Below, one piece after another: positions 27,458 to 35,976 of a stretch of 64,000 bases of DNA. The translations under genes were made by a program, and so were the position numbers. Each line of letters opens with the position of its first letter. The first letter of the stretch is position 1. The notes below the pieces were generated by a model, which saw nothing but the letters and a program-made list of their open reading frames with translations, made no database searches and had not been told where the DNA came from. The DNA is from Nocardia sp. BSTN01 (lineage in GTDB: Bacteria; Actinomycetota; Actinomycetes; Mycobacteriales; Mycobacteriaceae): the NCBI RefSeq assembly GCF_015354405.1, contig NZ_JADKYP010000002.1:1-64000 (forward strand), given 5' to 3'.

Positions 27458-28311
27458 GCGGCACGGGCACGGCACGGGTGCGCGCGCTGATCCGCACACT
27501 CCGTCCCCCACACGGCCTTCCGCAGCCGACACCCCGCGGCGCGGTCACGCTGCGGGCACGCGGCATCGATATCGCGCGCGGCGGGCGAGCGGTGCTCGAA
27601 GCGGTCGACATCGACGTCGTCGCCGGGCAGATCCTGGCCCTGGTGGGCCCCAACGGGGCGGGCAAGTCCACCCTGCTGGCCGCGCTGTCGGGCGAGCTCG
27701 AACCGGCAAGCGGCACAGTCGAACTCGACGGCCGGCCGGTCGCCGACTGGACCCCCACCGATATGGCGCGCCGCCGCGCGGTGCTGCCGCAGAACCATAC
27801 CGTCGGATTCCCGTTCACGGTCCGCGAGGTCGTCGCCATGGGCCGCTCCCCCTGGGCTCGCACCCCGCGCCAGGATGTCGACGATCAGGCGATCGCCGCC
27901 GCGCTGGCCGCCACCGATATCGAACATCTCGCCGCGCGGCCGTTCCCGGCGCTGTCCGGCGGCGAGCGTGCCCGCGCGGCGCTGGCCCGGGTGCTGGCCC
28001 AGGACACCGAGACGTTGCTGCTCGACGAGCCCACGGCCGCACTGGATCTCGGCCATCAGGAACAGGTCCTGCGCCTGGCCGCGGCCCGTGCCGCCGAGGG
28101 TGCGGCGGTGGTGGTCGTGCTCCACGATCTCGGTCTGGCCGCCGCCTACGCCGACCGCGTCGCCGTGCTCGACAACGGCCGCCTGGCCGCGGTCGGCCAC
28201 CCCCGCGACATTCTCACCACCGACCTGCTGACCACCGTCTACCGCCACCCGGTCGAGGTCATCGACCACCCCGTCACCGGCGCCCAGTTGATCCTGCCCG
28301 TGCGCCGCTGA
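27454..28311 (+). CDS. Heme/siderophore ABC transporter ATP-binding protein (HmuV-like)
   Basis: 285 residues from ATG 27454 (GGGAGG upstream), overlapping the permease end by four bases. Walker A is GPNGAGKST, the Q-loop is VLPQNHT, the signature is LSGGERAR, Walker B is LLLDEPTAALD, and the switch histidine is VVLHDLGLA. VREVVAMGRSPW is typical of the HmuV/FecE group. It powers import through the FecCD-type permease. The gene ends 7 bases from the convergent sigma-factor gene. Confidence 0.92.
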   Translation: MSGTGTARVRALIRTLRPPHGLPQPTPRGAVTLRARGIDIARGGRAVLEAVDIDVVAGQILALVGPNGAGKSTLLAALSGELEPASGTVELDGRPVADWTPTDMARRRAVLPQNHTVGFPFTVREVVAMGRSPWARTPRQDVDDQAIAAALAATDIEHLAARPFPALSGGERARAALARVLAQDTETLLLDEPTAALDLGHQEQVLRLAAARAAEGAAVVVVLHDLGLAAAYADRVAVLDNGRLAAVGHPRDILTTDLLTTVYRHPVEVIDHPVTGAQLILPVRR

Positions 28312-28318
28312 CCTCGGC

Positions 28319-29338
28319 TCAGCCCGCGATCGAATCCGCATGGCCGAACAGTGCGACCAAGTCCGGATCGTGGAACTTCACCACACGCGACACCCCGCCG
28401 GCGGTCGCCGCCAGCACCACGATCCCGTCCGCCCGCAGCACCCCGTCCGCCGAACGGTGATAGACGACGGCGGCGGGCTGGCCGTTGGCGGTGGTGGCGA
28501 CCATCCGCCACTCGCCGGGCACACCCAGCACAGCGGTGCGCAGCATCCGGATGCAGTGTTCACGCCCGGCCTGCCACTCGCGGAACGGGGTCGCCTCCAG
28601 CGTGGCATCGGTGCGCAGCACCTGTTCCAGCAGGGCGGCATCGGATCGCTCGAAGGCCGCGATGTAGCCGTCGAGCAGCGCTCGTGCGCGCCGGTCGGTC
28701 GGCTCCAGGAGTGCCTCGGGGGCGGGGTCCAGTTCGTCGAGGCGGGCGCGGGCGCGCTGCAGGCCGCTCTTCACCGCCGCCGTGGTGGTGCCGAGAATCT
28801 CCGCGGTCTCGGCGGCGGAGAAGGCCAGCACCTCGCGCAGCAGGAGGATGGCGCGCTGGCGGGCGGGCAGGTGCTGCAGGCTCGCGACCAGCGCCAGGCG
28901 CAGCGATTCTCGTGCGACCACCACCGCCGCCGGATCGCCGGCGTCCGCCGCGATCCAGCCGTCCGGCAACGGTTCCAGCCACGAAACCTCCTCTGCCGCA
29001 TTGTCTCTCGGTGGCCGACCGGGCTCGCTGTCCGGGCCGTTGAGGCCCGAGGGCAACACCCGCGTGCGGCGCGCCGTGCGCGCGGTGAGGCAGACGTTGG
29101 TGGCGATCGTGTACAGCCACGACCGCATCGACGCCCGGCCCTCGAACCCGGCGTAGGAGCGCCAGGCACGAAGGAAGGTCTCCTGCACCAGATCCTCGGC
29201 ATCCTGCGCCGAACCGGCCATGCGGTAGCAGTGCGCCAGCAGCTCCCGGCGGTAGCGCTCGGAGTCGGCGGCGAACCGGTCCCGGTCCGCCGCCCGTGGC
29301 CGCGCCGTCATATCGCCGAGTGTAGGAGTGGTGGTCAC
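28319..29338 (-). CDS. ECF RNA polymerase sigma factor with SnoaL-like C-terminal domain (SigG/SigX5 type)
   Basis: 339 residues from GTG 29338, which overlaps the stop of the oxidoreductase by four bases; an ATG at residue 10 is an alternative. Region 2 is AHCYRMAGSAQDAEDLVQET and following residues, region 4 is LPARQRAILLLREVLAFSA with the AAVKSGLQRARARL helix. After residue 210 a SnoaL/NTF2-like domain follows, as in ECF factors that use this domain instead of an anti-sigma protein. No anti-sigma gene is adjacent. It probably responds to a small molecule or to redox stress, in line with the coupled quinone oxidoreductase. Confidence 0.88.
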   Translation of the reverse strand: MTTTPTLGDMTARPRAADRDRFAADSERYRRELLAHCYRMAGSAQDAEDLVQETFLRAWRSYAGFEGRASMRSWLYTIATNVCLTARTARRTRVLPSGLNGPDSEPGRPPRDNAAEEVSWLEPLPDGWIAADAGDPAAVVVARESLRLALVASLQHLPARQRAILLLREVLAFSAAETAEILGTTTAAVKSGLQRARARLDELDPAPEALLEPTDRRARALLDGYIAAFERSDAALLEQVLRTDATLEATPFREWQAGREHCIRMLRTAVLGVPGEWRMVATTANGQPAAVVYHRSADGVLRADGIVVLAATAGGVSRVVKFHDPDLVALFGHADSIAG

Positions 29339-30327
29339 GGCCGCAGTGCCAGTTTGCCGACAGTCGTGCGGTTCTCCAGTTCGGCCAGCACCTTCGGGCC
29401 GTCGGCCAGGTCGTGGACCGTGGGCCGTGCGGGTGCGACCACGCCGGCGGCGACGAGGGCGGACAACTCCGCCATGACGGCGCCGAAGATCTCCGGCGCC
29501 GCCTGGATCAGCACGCCGATGTTGAGGCCGATGAGCTGGATCTGGTGTTCGTAGATCATTTGCCGGTTGCTGATCGCGGCATCGCCACCGGCCGCGCCGA
29601 AGACGACCACCCGGCCGGTGACGCGCTTGGCCGCTGCCAAGCTGTCCGCGAATCCAGGGCCGCCTGCGGACTCGAGCACCAGATCGACGCCGGTACCACC
29701 GGTCAGGTCCCGCACCTCGGCGGCCAGGCTCGCATCGCGTGAGTCCACGACATGGTCGGCGCCGAGCCCGCGCACGATGTCGTGTTTGCCCGGCGCGGCG
29801 GCGGCGATAACCGTCGCCCCGTAATGCTTGGCCAGGGTCACCGCGACCTGTCCGGTCGCACCCGCCGCGGCCTGGATCAGCACGGTTTCACCGGCTACGA
29901 GCCGGCCCAGCGGCTTCAGCGCGGCGAGTGCGGTCGGATGGTTGACGGTCAGGCCCAGGGCTTGTTCGGCGGTCCAGCCCTCCGGCACCGGGACGGCCGC
30001 GACGGCCGGGAGGACCAGGTATTCGGCGAAGGCTCCGTCTCCCACCCCGGCCACGTGCGCTCCCGGCACGGGGTCGATCACGCCCTCACCCACCGCCACG
30101 ACCTCGCCGGCGGCTTCGAACCCCGCCAGGTACGGCGGCCGCGGCCCGCCGCCGAACGTCCCGCGGCTGCGCGAGATGTCGGCGAAGTTGACCCCGGCCG
30201 CGGTCACGCGGATAAGGATCTGGCCCGGGCCGGGGTGGGGTACCGGCGCGTCGGTGATCAAACGGGTGTCCTGCGGCCCCAGCAGCGACGTCTGCTGCAG
30301 GGCCCGCATGGTCGCGGGAACGGTCAC
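29335..30327 (-). CDS. Zinc-binding-dehydrogenase-superfamily quinone oxidoreductase
   Basis: 330 residues from GTG 30327 (GAGAGAG upstream); ATG 30309 would shorten it by six residues. It is a medium-chain dehydrogenase of the quinone oxidoreductase type: AAGVNFADISRSRG, AGFEAAGEVVAVGEG, then the NADPH site AAAGATGQVAVTLAKHYG and VLESAGGPGF. Zinc-ligand cysteines are missing, as expected for this branch. It reduces quinones or enones with NADPH. The downstream sigma factor overlaps its stop, so the two are translationally coupled. Confidence 0.88.
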   Translation of the reverse strand: MTVPATMRALQQTSLLGPQDTRLITDAPVPHPGPGQILIRVTAAGVNFADISRSRGTFGGGPRPPYLAGFEAAGEVVAVGEGVIDPVPGAHVAGVGDGAFAEYLVLPAVAAVPVPEGWTAEQALGLTVNHPTALAALKPLGRLVAGETVLIQAAAGATGQVAVTLAKHYGATVIAAAAPGKHDIVRGLGADHVVDSRDASLAAEVRDLTGGTGVDLVLESAGGPGFADSLAAAKRVTGRVVVFGAAGGDAAISNRQMIYEHQIQLIGLNIGVLIQAAPEIFGAVMAELSALVAAGVVAPARPTVHDLADGPKVLAELENRTTVGKLALRP

Positions 30328-30450
30328 GGCACTCAACTCTCTCTCGGCTCGTCGCGGCCCACCGGTTCGGCGCCGCCGACCATGTAGACCTCGGGTGCCG
30401 CGAAAAGGAATCGGTGGCCCGGCGCCAGATCGCGGAGCGAACGGCTTTGA

Positions 30451-30640
30451 CGACTCCGGCCGAGTCTGGACAGCGCCCGGCTCGCGGGTGCGGATCTGAC
30501 CGGCGTGCGCCTGACCGGCACGAAGCTCGCCGACCTCGTCGGCGCGAATCTGACCGGCGCACTGCTCACCGGCGCCGACCTGACGGGTGTGAAATACGAC
30601 GACCGCACCGCGTGGCCTGCCGGGTTCGCTCCCCCGCCTC
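30451..30640 (+). pseudogene. Remnant of a pentapeptide-repeat protein
   Basis: The frame opens directly after a stop at 30448-30450 and reads LDSARLAGADLTG, then VRLTGTKLADLVGANLTG, then ALLTGADLTGVKYDD and RTAWPAGF. That is five or six A(D/N)LxG-type pentapeptide repeats plus the usual closing motif of such proteins. No start codon precedes the repeats except an internal GTG at 30505, and a typical protein would have a longer N-terminal part. I read it as the 3' end of a broken gene; the stretch 30330-30450 shows nothing recognisable. Confidence 0.6.
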
Positions 30641-30673
30641 GGTGGCCGGCCGGCCCGACCGTTCCGGTGCCGG

Positions 30674-31915
30674 TCAGCGCCGCCCGCGGAAGGTGCGGCG
30701 CAGGTCATCGATCCACAGATCCGGGATCTCCCAGGGTATGAAGTGGCCGCCGCGATCGTGGGCGGTGAGATTGACGTGGTTGTACCACTGGGCGCGGTCG
30801 CCGGTGCGGAAGTTCTCGACGCGGCCGTCGGTATCGACTCCGGGTGGGTTCTCGTAGCCGACGAAGGTGATACCGGTGGGCGCTTCGACGACCGGGATCC
30901 GGTCGTGCGCGGGTGTCCAGGGGTAGCGATTGTTGTTGGCGTAGAGGCGGATCGAGGTGCCGATGGTGTCGGTGACCCAGTAGATCGTCGCGTGCGTGAG
31001 CAGATCGTCTCTGCTGAACACGGTTTCGACGTCACCGCCGTTGTCGCTCCACGTCGACCACCGCTCCAGGATCCATGCCAGCATCCCCGCCGGAGAATCG
31101 GACAGCGCGTGGGCGAGGGTGCTGGGGGCGAGTAGATGTGCCGCCAGATGGACGGCGAAACGCCTGTCCAGCTCCACGAATCGCGCGTGCACTGCGGCGG
31201 GCAGATCGTCGGGAATCGGCCGACCGCCACTGAAGTCCCAGGCGCGGTCGCCGTTGAACAGGGTCAGTTTCAGCCCGGACCCGATGTGGATGGCATACAA
31301 CTCGTCGGCGTATTTGTGACCGAGCTGCGCGGTGACCAGCGCGCCGACGTCACAGCCCGCGGCGGCGTACTTCGCGTGGCCCAGCACCTCGGTCATCAGC
31401 GTGTGCCAGAGGTCGGCGACCTTCCAGAAGTTCAGATCCGGGCGGTCGGCCAGCGGGCTGGAGAACCCGAACCCGGGAAACGACGGCACGATCACGTCGA
31501 ACGCCTCCCCCGGATCGCCGCCGTGCGCACCCGGATCGGCCAGCGGGCCGGCGACCTTGGACCAGTGCCAGAACGTCCAGGGCCAGCCGTGCGTCAGGAT
31601 CAGCGGCGTCGGATTCGGTCCGACGCCCGGCTTGCGCATGAAATGAATCGGCACCCCGTCGATGTCGAGCCGGTAGTGCTGGAAGGTGTTGATCTCGGCT
31701 TCGGCTGCGCGCCAGTCGTATCCGCTGCGCCAGTAGTCGACCAGCTCCCGCAGATAACCACCGGGCACGCCGTAGTAGCCGTCGTCGTTGCCGTCGTCGT
31801 CGGGCAGACGGGTCAGTTCCAGGCGCTGCCGCAGGTCGGCGAGCGCACTGTCGGGGACGTGAATCGTCGTGGGAGTCAAGGGAAACGGTCGGACATCGTG
31901 GGTGGTGTCGCTCAT
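30674..31915 (-). CDS. Epoxide hydrolase-like alpha/beta hydrolase (EHN-domain family)
   Basis: 413 residues from ATG 31915, with AGGAGG seven bases upstream. The N-terminal EHN segment (RPFPLTPTTIHVPDSALADL and GVPGGYLRELVDYWRSGYDW) precedes an alpha/beta hydrolase core with oxyanion HGWPWTFWHW, nucleophile region AAGCDVGALV (Asp) and terminal histidine in RGGHFIPWEIP. This is the microsomal-type epoxide hydrolase branch, which opens epoxides to diols. It is divergent from a MarR gene, with operator-like repeats between them, so probably MarR-regulated. Confidence 0.88.
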   Translation of the reverse strand: MSDTTHDVRPFPLTPTTIHVPDSALADLRQRLELTRLPDDDGNDDGYYGVPGGYLRELVDYWRSGYDWRAAEAEINTFQHYRLDIDGVPIHFMRKPGVGPNPTPLILTHGWPWTFWHWSKVAGPLADPGAHGGDPGEAFDVIVPSFPGFGFSSPLADRPDLNFWKVADLWHTLMTEVLGHAKYAAAGCDVGALVTAQLGHKYADELYAIHIGSGLKLTLFNGDRAWDFSGGRPIPDDLPAAVHARFVELDRRFAVHLAAHLLAPSTLAHALSDSPAGMLAWILERWSTWSDNGGDVETVFSRDDLLTHATIYWVTDTIGTSIRLYANNNRYPWTPAHDRIPVVEAPTGITFVGYENPPGVDTDGRVENFRTGDRAQWYNHVNLTAHDRGGHFIPWEIPDLWIDDLRRTFRGRR

Positions 31916-31930
31916 GTGGCCTCCTGCGCC

Positions 31931-31982
31931 GTGTGGTCGCCACACTTACATAAGCAACTTATTTAAGCAACTTGTATAAGTT
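31931..31982. promoter_or_regulatory. Cluster of inverted and direct repeats between epoxide hydrolase and MarR genes
   Basis: GTGTGG-TCG-CCACAC (31931-31945) is a perfect inverted repeat. TAAGCAACTT occurs twice, at 31951-31960 and 31964-31973, and AACTT-GTAT-AAGTT (31969-31982) is another inverted repeat. The AT-rich repeats lie 19-50 bases before the MarR start and fit MarR operators controlling both divergent genes. Confidence 0.6.
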
Positions 31983-32000
31983 CCGGATATAGTTACCCGT

Positions 32001-32438
32001 GTGAACGATATCGACGAGTTCGACGTGGACGGGTTCGCCGCGGTGATCGAGGACTTCAACCGCGTCTACATCCGCATCCCGGTCCGGGAGAAACTGCCGT
32101 TCACCACGCTGTCGGTGCTCGACACCCTGGCTCAGCGCGGCCCGATGCGGCTTACGGAGCTGACCGACACCGAGCAGATGACCCAGCCGGGCATGACGCA
32201 ACTCGTCGCGCGCCTGGAACGCGACGGCCTGGTGCTGCGCCGCCGTGACCCGGGCGACGGACGAGCCGTGCTCGTCCACCTCACCGAGGCGGGCCGGCAC
32301 ATCCGCCGCAGCCGCCACGACGACCAAGTCCGCTACCTGGTACCGCTGATCGGTGACCTCAGTCCCGCGCAGCGCCGGGCCCTGGCGGCCGCACTACCCG
32401 CGCTCTCCCGGCTGGCGCAGCTGGAACGAGAGCGCTGA
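32001..32438 (+). CDS. MarR-family transcriptional regulator
   Basis: 145 residues from GTG 32001. The winged helix is in MRLTELTDTEQMTQPGMTQL followed by VARLERDGLVLRRRDPGDGR, a textbook MarR recognition helix and wing. Dimer helices are at both ends. It is divergent from the epoxide hydrolase and probably represses it until an aromatic or epoxide-type ligand binds. Confidence 0.9.
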   Translation: MNDIDEFDVDGFAAVIEDFNRVYIRIPVREKLPFTTLSVLDTLAQRGPMRLTELTDTEQMTQPGMTQLVARLERDGLVLRRRDPGDGRAVLVHLTEAGRHIRRSRHDDQVRYLVPLIGDLSPAQRRALAAALPALSRLAQLERER

Positions 32439-32489
32439 CACCGCGAATCCACGTCGCCCGCTGCTGTGGCGCGAACGGTTTCCGACAAT

Positions 32490-32783
32490 TCAGGCCGGGT
32501 TCCGCAACGCCCGCAGTAGCAGCGCCCAGCTCCGTGCGGCCGACCGCGCGGCGCTGCTCGGCAGGAGTCTTGTGCAGCAGGGCGGCCAGCATGCTCACCG
32601 CGACGAAAATCTCCTCGACGGTGAGATCGGCCCGCAGATCCCCCCGCGTCGTCGGACCCCCGCGCGCTGGGCGATCACCCACAGGGGGGCATCGGCGCCG
32701 TACGCGGCGAACACCTCGCGCGCCGCGGCCAGCAGCGCGGCCCGGTTCTCGGCGGCTGCGGCCGGACCACGATTGACGCTCAC
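32490..32783 (-). pseudogene. Decayed TetR-family regulator (internal deletion and frameshifts)
   Basis: From GTG 32783, overlapping the MMPL stop by four bases, the first 42 codons are a good TetR N-terminus ending in the helix LWVIAQRAGV. The frame then runs into RRRGGICGP and stops. The C-terminal part of a TetR protein continues in a second frame (DLRADLTVEEIFVAVSMLAA, LLHKTPAEQRR) and its last turn in a third (WALLLRALRNPA, then stop). About 90-100 residues between helix-turn-helix and C-terminal helices are missing. The intact gene would have been translationally coupled to MMPL and probably regulated it. Confidence 0.75.
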
Positions 32784-34873
32784 CGCCACACCAGTTTCAG
32801 CACCGCGGGGGTCAGCAGCATGCGAATCACCGTGGCATCGAGGATCAGCGCCGCGATCATGCCGTAGGCGATGTACTTCATCAGCACCAGATCCGAGAAT
32901 CCGAACGCGCCGGTGACCACGATGAGAATCGCGGCAGCCGAGGTGATCACTCCGCCGGTGTGGGCGATGCCGTAGCGGATCGCCTCCGCCGGTGGCGCCC
33001 CGTCTGCGCGGGCCTCGGCCATGCGCGACTGCAGGAACACCTCGTAGTCGGTGGACAATCCGAACAGCACCGTGACGATCAGCACCAGCACCGCGAACAT
33101 CAGCGGCCCCGGCGTGAAACCGAGCAGGCCCGCGCCGTGGCCCTCTACGAAAATCCACGTCAGAATGCCCAGTGCCGCACCGAGACTCAGCGCGCTCATG
33201 AGTACGGCCTTCAACGCCAGCACGATCGAGCGGAAGGCGATGTACATCAGCACCAGCGCCGCGGTCGCCAGAATCGTTGCCAGCAACGGCAATCCGTCGA
33301 TGAGGCCGTGGATGGCGTCGCGTTCCAGGGCCGGCACCCCGGCCACCATCACCTGCACCCCGGGCGGATGCGGAATCGCACGCAGCGCGGCGATGGCGGC
33401 GTCGGCGTCGGATTTGTGCACCAGACCGGTGGACAGCACGTTGATACCGTTGGTCGTCGGCGCCGCCGCCTCGAACGGACCCGTCAGACCGGGCGCGAAA
33501 TTGGCTTGGAAGCGGATATCGGATAGCTGCTGCGGATCGGCCCCGACCACCACCAATTTCAACGGCTCGGTGCGGAATTCGGGAAACAGCGTGTCGAACT
33601 TCTCCTGCGCCACGCGGGCCGGATTGTCGGCCGCCAGATACCGCTCCGACAGGCCGCCGAATTCGATGTTGCGGAACGGGATCAGCAGGAACAGCAGCCC
33701 GGCCACCACCGGCACGATCACCCGCGCGGGATGGCGCATCGCGAACAGGGCCAGCTTGGAGAAGAATCCGTTGTCGATCTCCTGGGCGCTGCGGATTCCG
33801 GCGAACCGGTGCCAGCCCCACAGATCGATGCGCCGCCCGACGATGCTCAGCGCCGCCGGCAGCGCGGTCACCGACAGCAACGCCGCCAGCAGCACCGAAC
33901 TGATTCCGCCGTAGGGCACCGAGCGCAGCACCCCGTTGGGGTAGATGAACAGCGCCGCCAGGCTCACCGCGATGATCGCCGCGGAGAACAGCACCGTGCG
34001 CCCGGCCGTGGCGACGGTGCGCGCGGTCGCCTCCTCCACACTGCGCCCCGCCGCCAATTCCTCCCGGAAACGGGTCACCGCGAACAGGCCGTAGTCGATC
34101 GCCAGCCCCAGGCTGACGAGGGTGACCACGGCACTGGCGAAGACGTTGACGTCGATGTGGTCGGTGAGCAGGCGCATCATGCCTTGACTGCCCAGAATCG
34201 TCATCCCGCCGATGAGCACCGGCAGCAGCGCGCCCACCACGCCGCCGAACACGAAATACAGCAGCACCGCCACCACCGGCAGCGCGATCAGCTCGGCCCG
34301 ATGGATATCGTCCTGCATCCCGATGTTGATGCCCTCGACCACCGGCTGCAGACCCGCCAGCTGCACCGTCGTGCCGCCCGGCCCGCGCCCGGAACCGCCT
34401 GCGCCCAAATCCTTCTGGATGGCGAGGTAGTTGTCGACCGTGGCGGTATCCGAGCCGTGCAGGCCGATGCTGGCGAACGCGTGGGTGCGGGAGGCGTCGG
34501 CGAACTGCCCCATCATCGAGCCGTCGAAATAGCTGTCGATCTTCTTGATCCGGTCCGGATACCGGTCGTGCAGATCCTTCAGTGCCGAGCCGATCGCCGC
34601 GCGGATCGGTGGATCGTCGACGGTATGGCCGGGCGGTGCGGTGTAGAGCACGATGACGTCGGCGTCGGTGTCGCGGCCGAAGGTCTGGTCGGCGAGTTTG
34701 GAGGCGACCACCGATTCGCTGTGTTCGTCGAACCATCCGCCCTGGGTCAGCCGCGAGCCCAGATCACGGCCGTAGAACCCCGAGACGGCCACGATCAGGA
34801 CGAAGACCGCGAACACCAGATACCGATGGCGATGGACGAATCGGCCCCACCGCAGGAGAAACCCCTCGAGCAT
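32780..34873 (-). CDS. MMPL-family RND transporter
   Basis: 697 residues from ATG 34873, eight bases after the stop of the lipoprotein gene; the frame extends upstream through that gene, which I reject. Two halves each have one helix, a large outside loop and a five-helix bundle, as in mycobacterial MmpL11/MmpL3-type transporters. Motifs include SLGLAIDYGLFAVTRFREE and the second-half GLSTDYEVFLQSRMAEAR, which carry proton-relay Asp-Tyr pairs. Family members export lipids or take up heme. The upstream MTB12-like lipoprotein is its likely partner. Confidence 0.9.
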   Translation of the reverse strand: MLEGFLLRWGRFVHRHRYLVFAVFVLIVAVSGFYGRDLGSRLTQGGWFDEHSESVVASKLADQTFGRDTDADVIVLYTAPPGHTVDDPPIRAAIGSALKDLHDRYPDRIKKIDSYFDGSMMGQFADASRTHAFASIGLHGSDTATVDNYLAIQKDLGAGGSGRGPGGTTVQLAGLQPVVEGINIGMQDDIHRAELIALPVVAVLLYFVFGGVVGALLPVLIGGMTILGSQGMMRLLTDHIDVNVFASAVVTLVSLGLAIDYGLFAVTRFREELAAGRSVEEATARTVATAGRTVLFSAAIIAVSLAALFIYPNGVLRSVPYGGISSVLLAALLSVTALPAALSIVGRRIDLWGWHRFAGIRSAQEIDNGFFSKLALFAMRHPARVIVPVVAGLLFLLIPFRNIEFGGLSERYLAADNPARVAQEKFDTLFPEFRTEPLKLVVVGADPQQLSDIRFQANFAPGLTGPFEAAAPTTNGINVLSTGLVHKSDADAAIAALRAIPHPPGVQVMVAGVPALERDAIHGLIDGLPLLATILATAALVLMYIAFRSIVLALKAVLMSALSLGAALGILTWIFVEGHGAGLLGFTPGPLMFAVLVLIVTVLFGLSTDYEVFLQSRMAEARADGAPPAEAIRYGIAHTGGVITSAAAILIVVTGAFGFSDLVLMKYIAYGMIAALILDATVIRMLLTPAVLKLVWR

Positions 34874-34881
34874 GCCGGGGG

Positions 34882-35415
34882 TCAGCCGCAGGCCGCGGTG
34901 CGATAGTCGGCCGAACGCAGGATTCCGCACAGGTCGGTGCGCGAGATCTTCCACTTCCCGTCGATATCGACGAAATGCACGATGGTGGTGCGCACGTTCT
35001 CGCCGCTGCCGTCCTTGTCCAGGCGCATCGTGGCGGTCAGGGTGCCGTCGTGATTGTCGAAGACGGGATCGACCACGCCGTACACGGCGCGCGGATTGTC
35101 GTGCAGCGCCTTGTACATATCGGGAATGGCGTCCTTGAACGCCGCGCCGTCCTCGATCAGGTCGGTGCGCTCACTGTCGGGCAGCGACGGATCCAGTGCG
35201 CGCTTGATCTGCGAGTCCAGCTGCGCGGCGGACGGCAATGGCGGCCGGTTGGCGCTGCTGACCGCGGCCGCCTCCGAGGAGGAGGTGAGCGCGGCGTAGG
35301 CCGACGAGCGCGCCGCCGCCACCGAAGCCTCGTCGGGACCGCTGTCGCAGGCGGCGATCACCAGCGCGAGCATCGTGATTCCGAATGCGCCGTGGACCGT
35401 GCGTCGCAATGCCAT
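34882..35415 (-). CDS. MTB12/CFP-2-like lipoprotein
   Basis: 177 residues. A lipoprotein leader ends in LVIAAC (Cys 23). The body has PLPSAAQLDSQIKRALDPSLPDSERTDLIEDG and a DGTLTATMRLDKDG strand, then VHFVDIDGKWKISRTDLCGIL, the order seen in the C-terminal domain of the mycobacterial low-molecular-weight antigen MTB12. Such proteins are exported and of unknown function. It precedes an MMPL transporter by eight bases, so it probably delivers or accepts the transported lipid at the outer side. Confidence 0.82.
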   Translation of the reverse strand: MALRRTVHGAFGITMLALVIAACDSGPDEASVAAARSSAYAALTSSSEAAAVSSANRPPLPSAAQLDSQIKRALDPSLPDSERTDLIEDGAAFKDAIPDMYKALHDNPRAVYGVVDPVFDNHDGTLTATMRLDKDGSGENVRTTIVHFVDIDGKWKISRTDLCGILRSADYRTAACG

Positions 35416-35471
35416 TACGTCCTCGAATGTGTCGAAAGTAACCGGTGGTTCCTACAGTCTGGCACGTGGGA

Positions 35472-35825
35472 TCAGCGGCCCTCGATGACCGCGCTCAACC
35501 GGTTCAGCAAGGCGCGCACCGTCGTGGTCGCACTGCGCTGTTCGGATACCGGGACCGCGGTCGGCACCAGATCACGGACCAGGGCGCGCACGCTGCGGGC
35601 GTCGTCGAGGTCGATATCGGTGACGGCGGCCTCGATCACGGCCACCACATCCTCGGGGCCGGGCACGTCGGTGGTGGCGTCGGCGCGGTAGATCTCGAGG
35701 GTGAGGGTGGACCGCACCGTGCGGAAGGCGAACGGCTGTCCCTCGGCCGTTCGGCCGAACCCGTGCGCGAACGGACCAACGGTTAAATCTTCAAGCGTGA
35801 ATTCAGACGTGCGGTCTGTTTCCAA
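35472..35825 (-). CDS. Conserved actinobacterial protein of unknown function
   Basis: 117 residues from TTG 35825, chosen because GGGGAG lies six bases upstream and it leaves room for the divergent LppL-like promoter; an ATG at 35930 would add 35 Arg-rich residues. The sequence has FTLEDLTVGPFAHGFGRTA, then RSTLTLEIYRAD and an acidic helix VVAVIEAAVTDIDLDD. No signal peptide or membrane helix is seen. I cannot assign a family. It lies 56 bases upstream of the MTB12-like gene on the same strand. Confidence 0.5.
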   Translation of the reverse strand: METDRTSEFTLEDLTVGPFAHGFGRTAEGQPFAFRTVRSTLTLEIYRADATTDVPGPEDVVAVIEAAVTDIDLDDARSVRALVRDLVPTAVPVSEQRSATTTVRALLNRLSAVIEGR

Positions 35826-35976
35826 CCGAGACTCCCCTGGTTCGACGTCCGATGCGAGGAATCCACGGTAACGGGTGAGGCGCGTGCCACGCCGGAACCA
35901 CCCCGGTGACCGGGCCGCGTGTCCGATCATGGTCAGATGAAGCAGTACGCATGAGTCACACGAAGGAGTTCGGAGC

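Noticed and set aside
35826-35930. Longer N-terminus of the unknown protein at 35472
   Set aside because: The extra residues are Arg-rich without a ribosome site and would squeeze the divergent lppL promoter to under 50 bases; not excluded.
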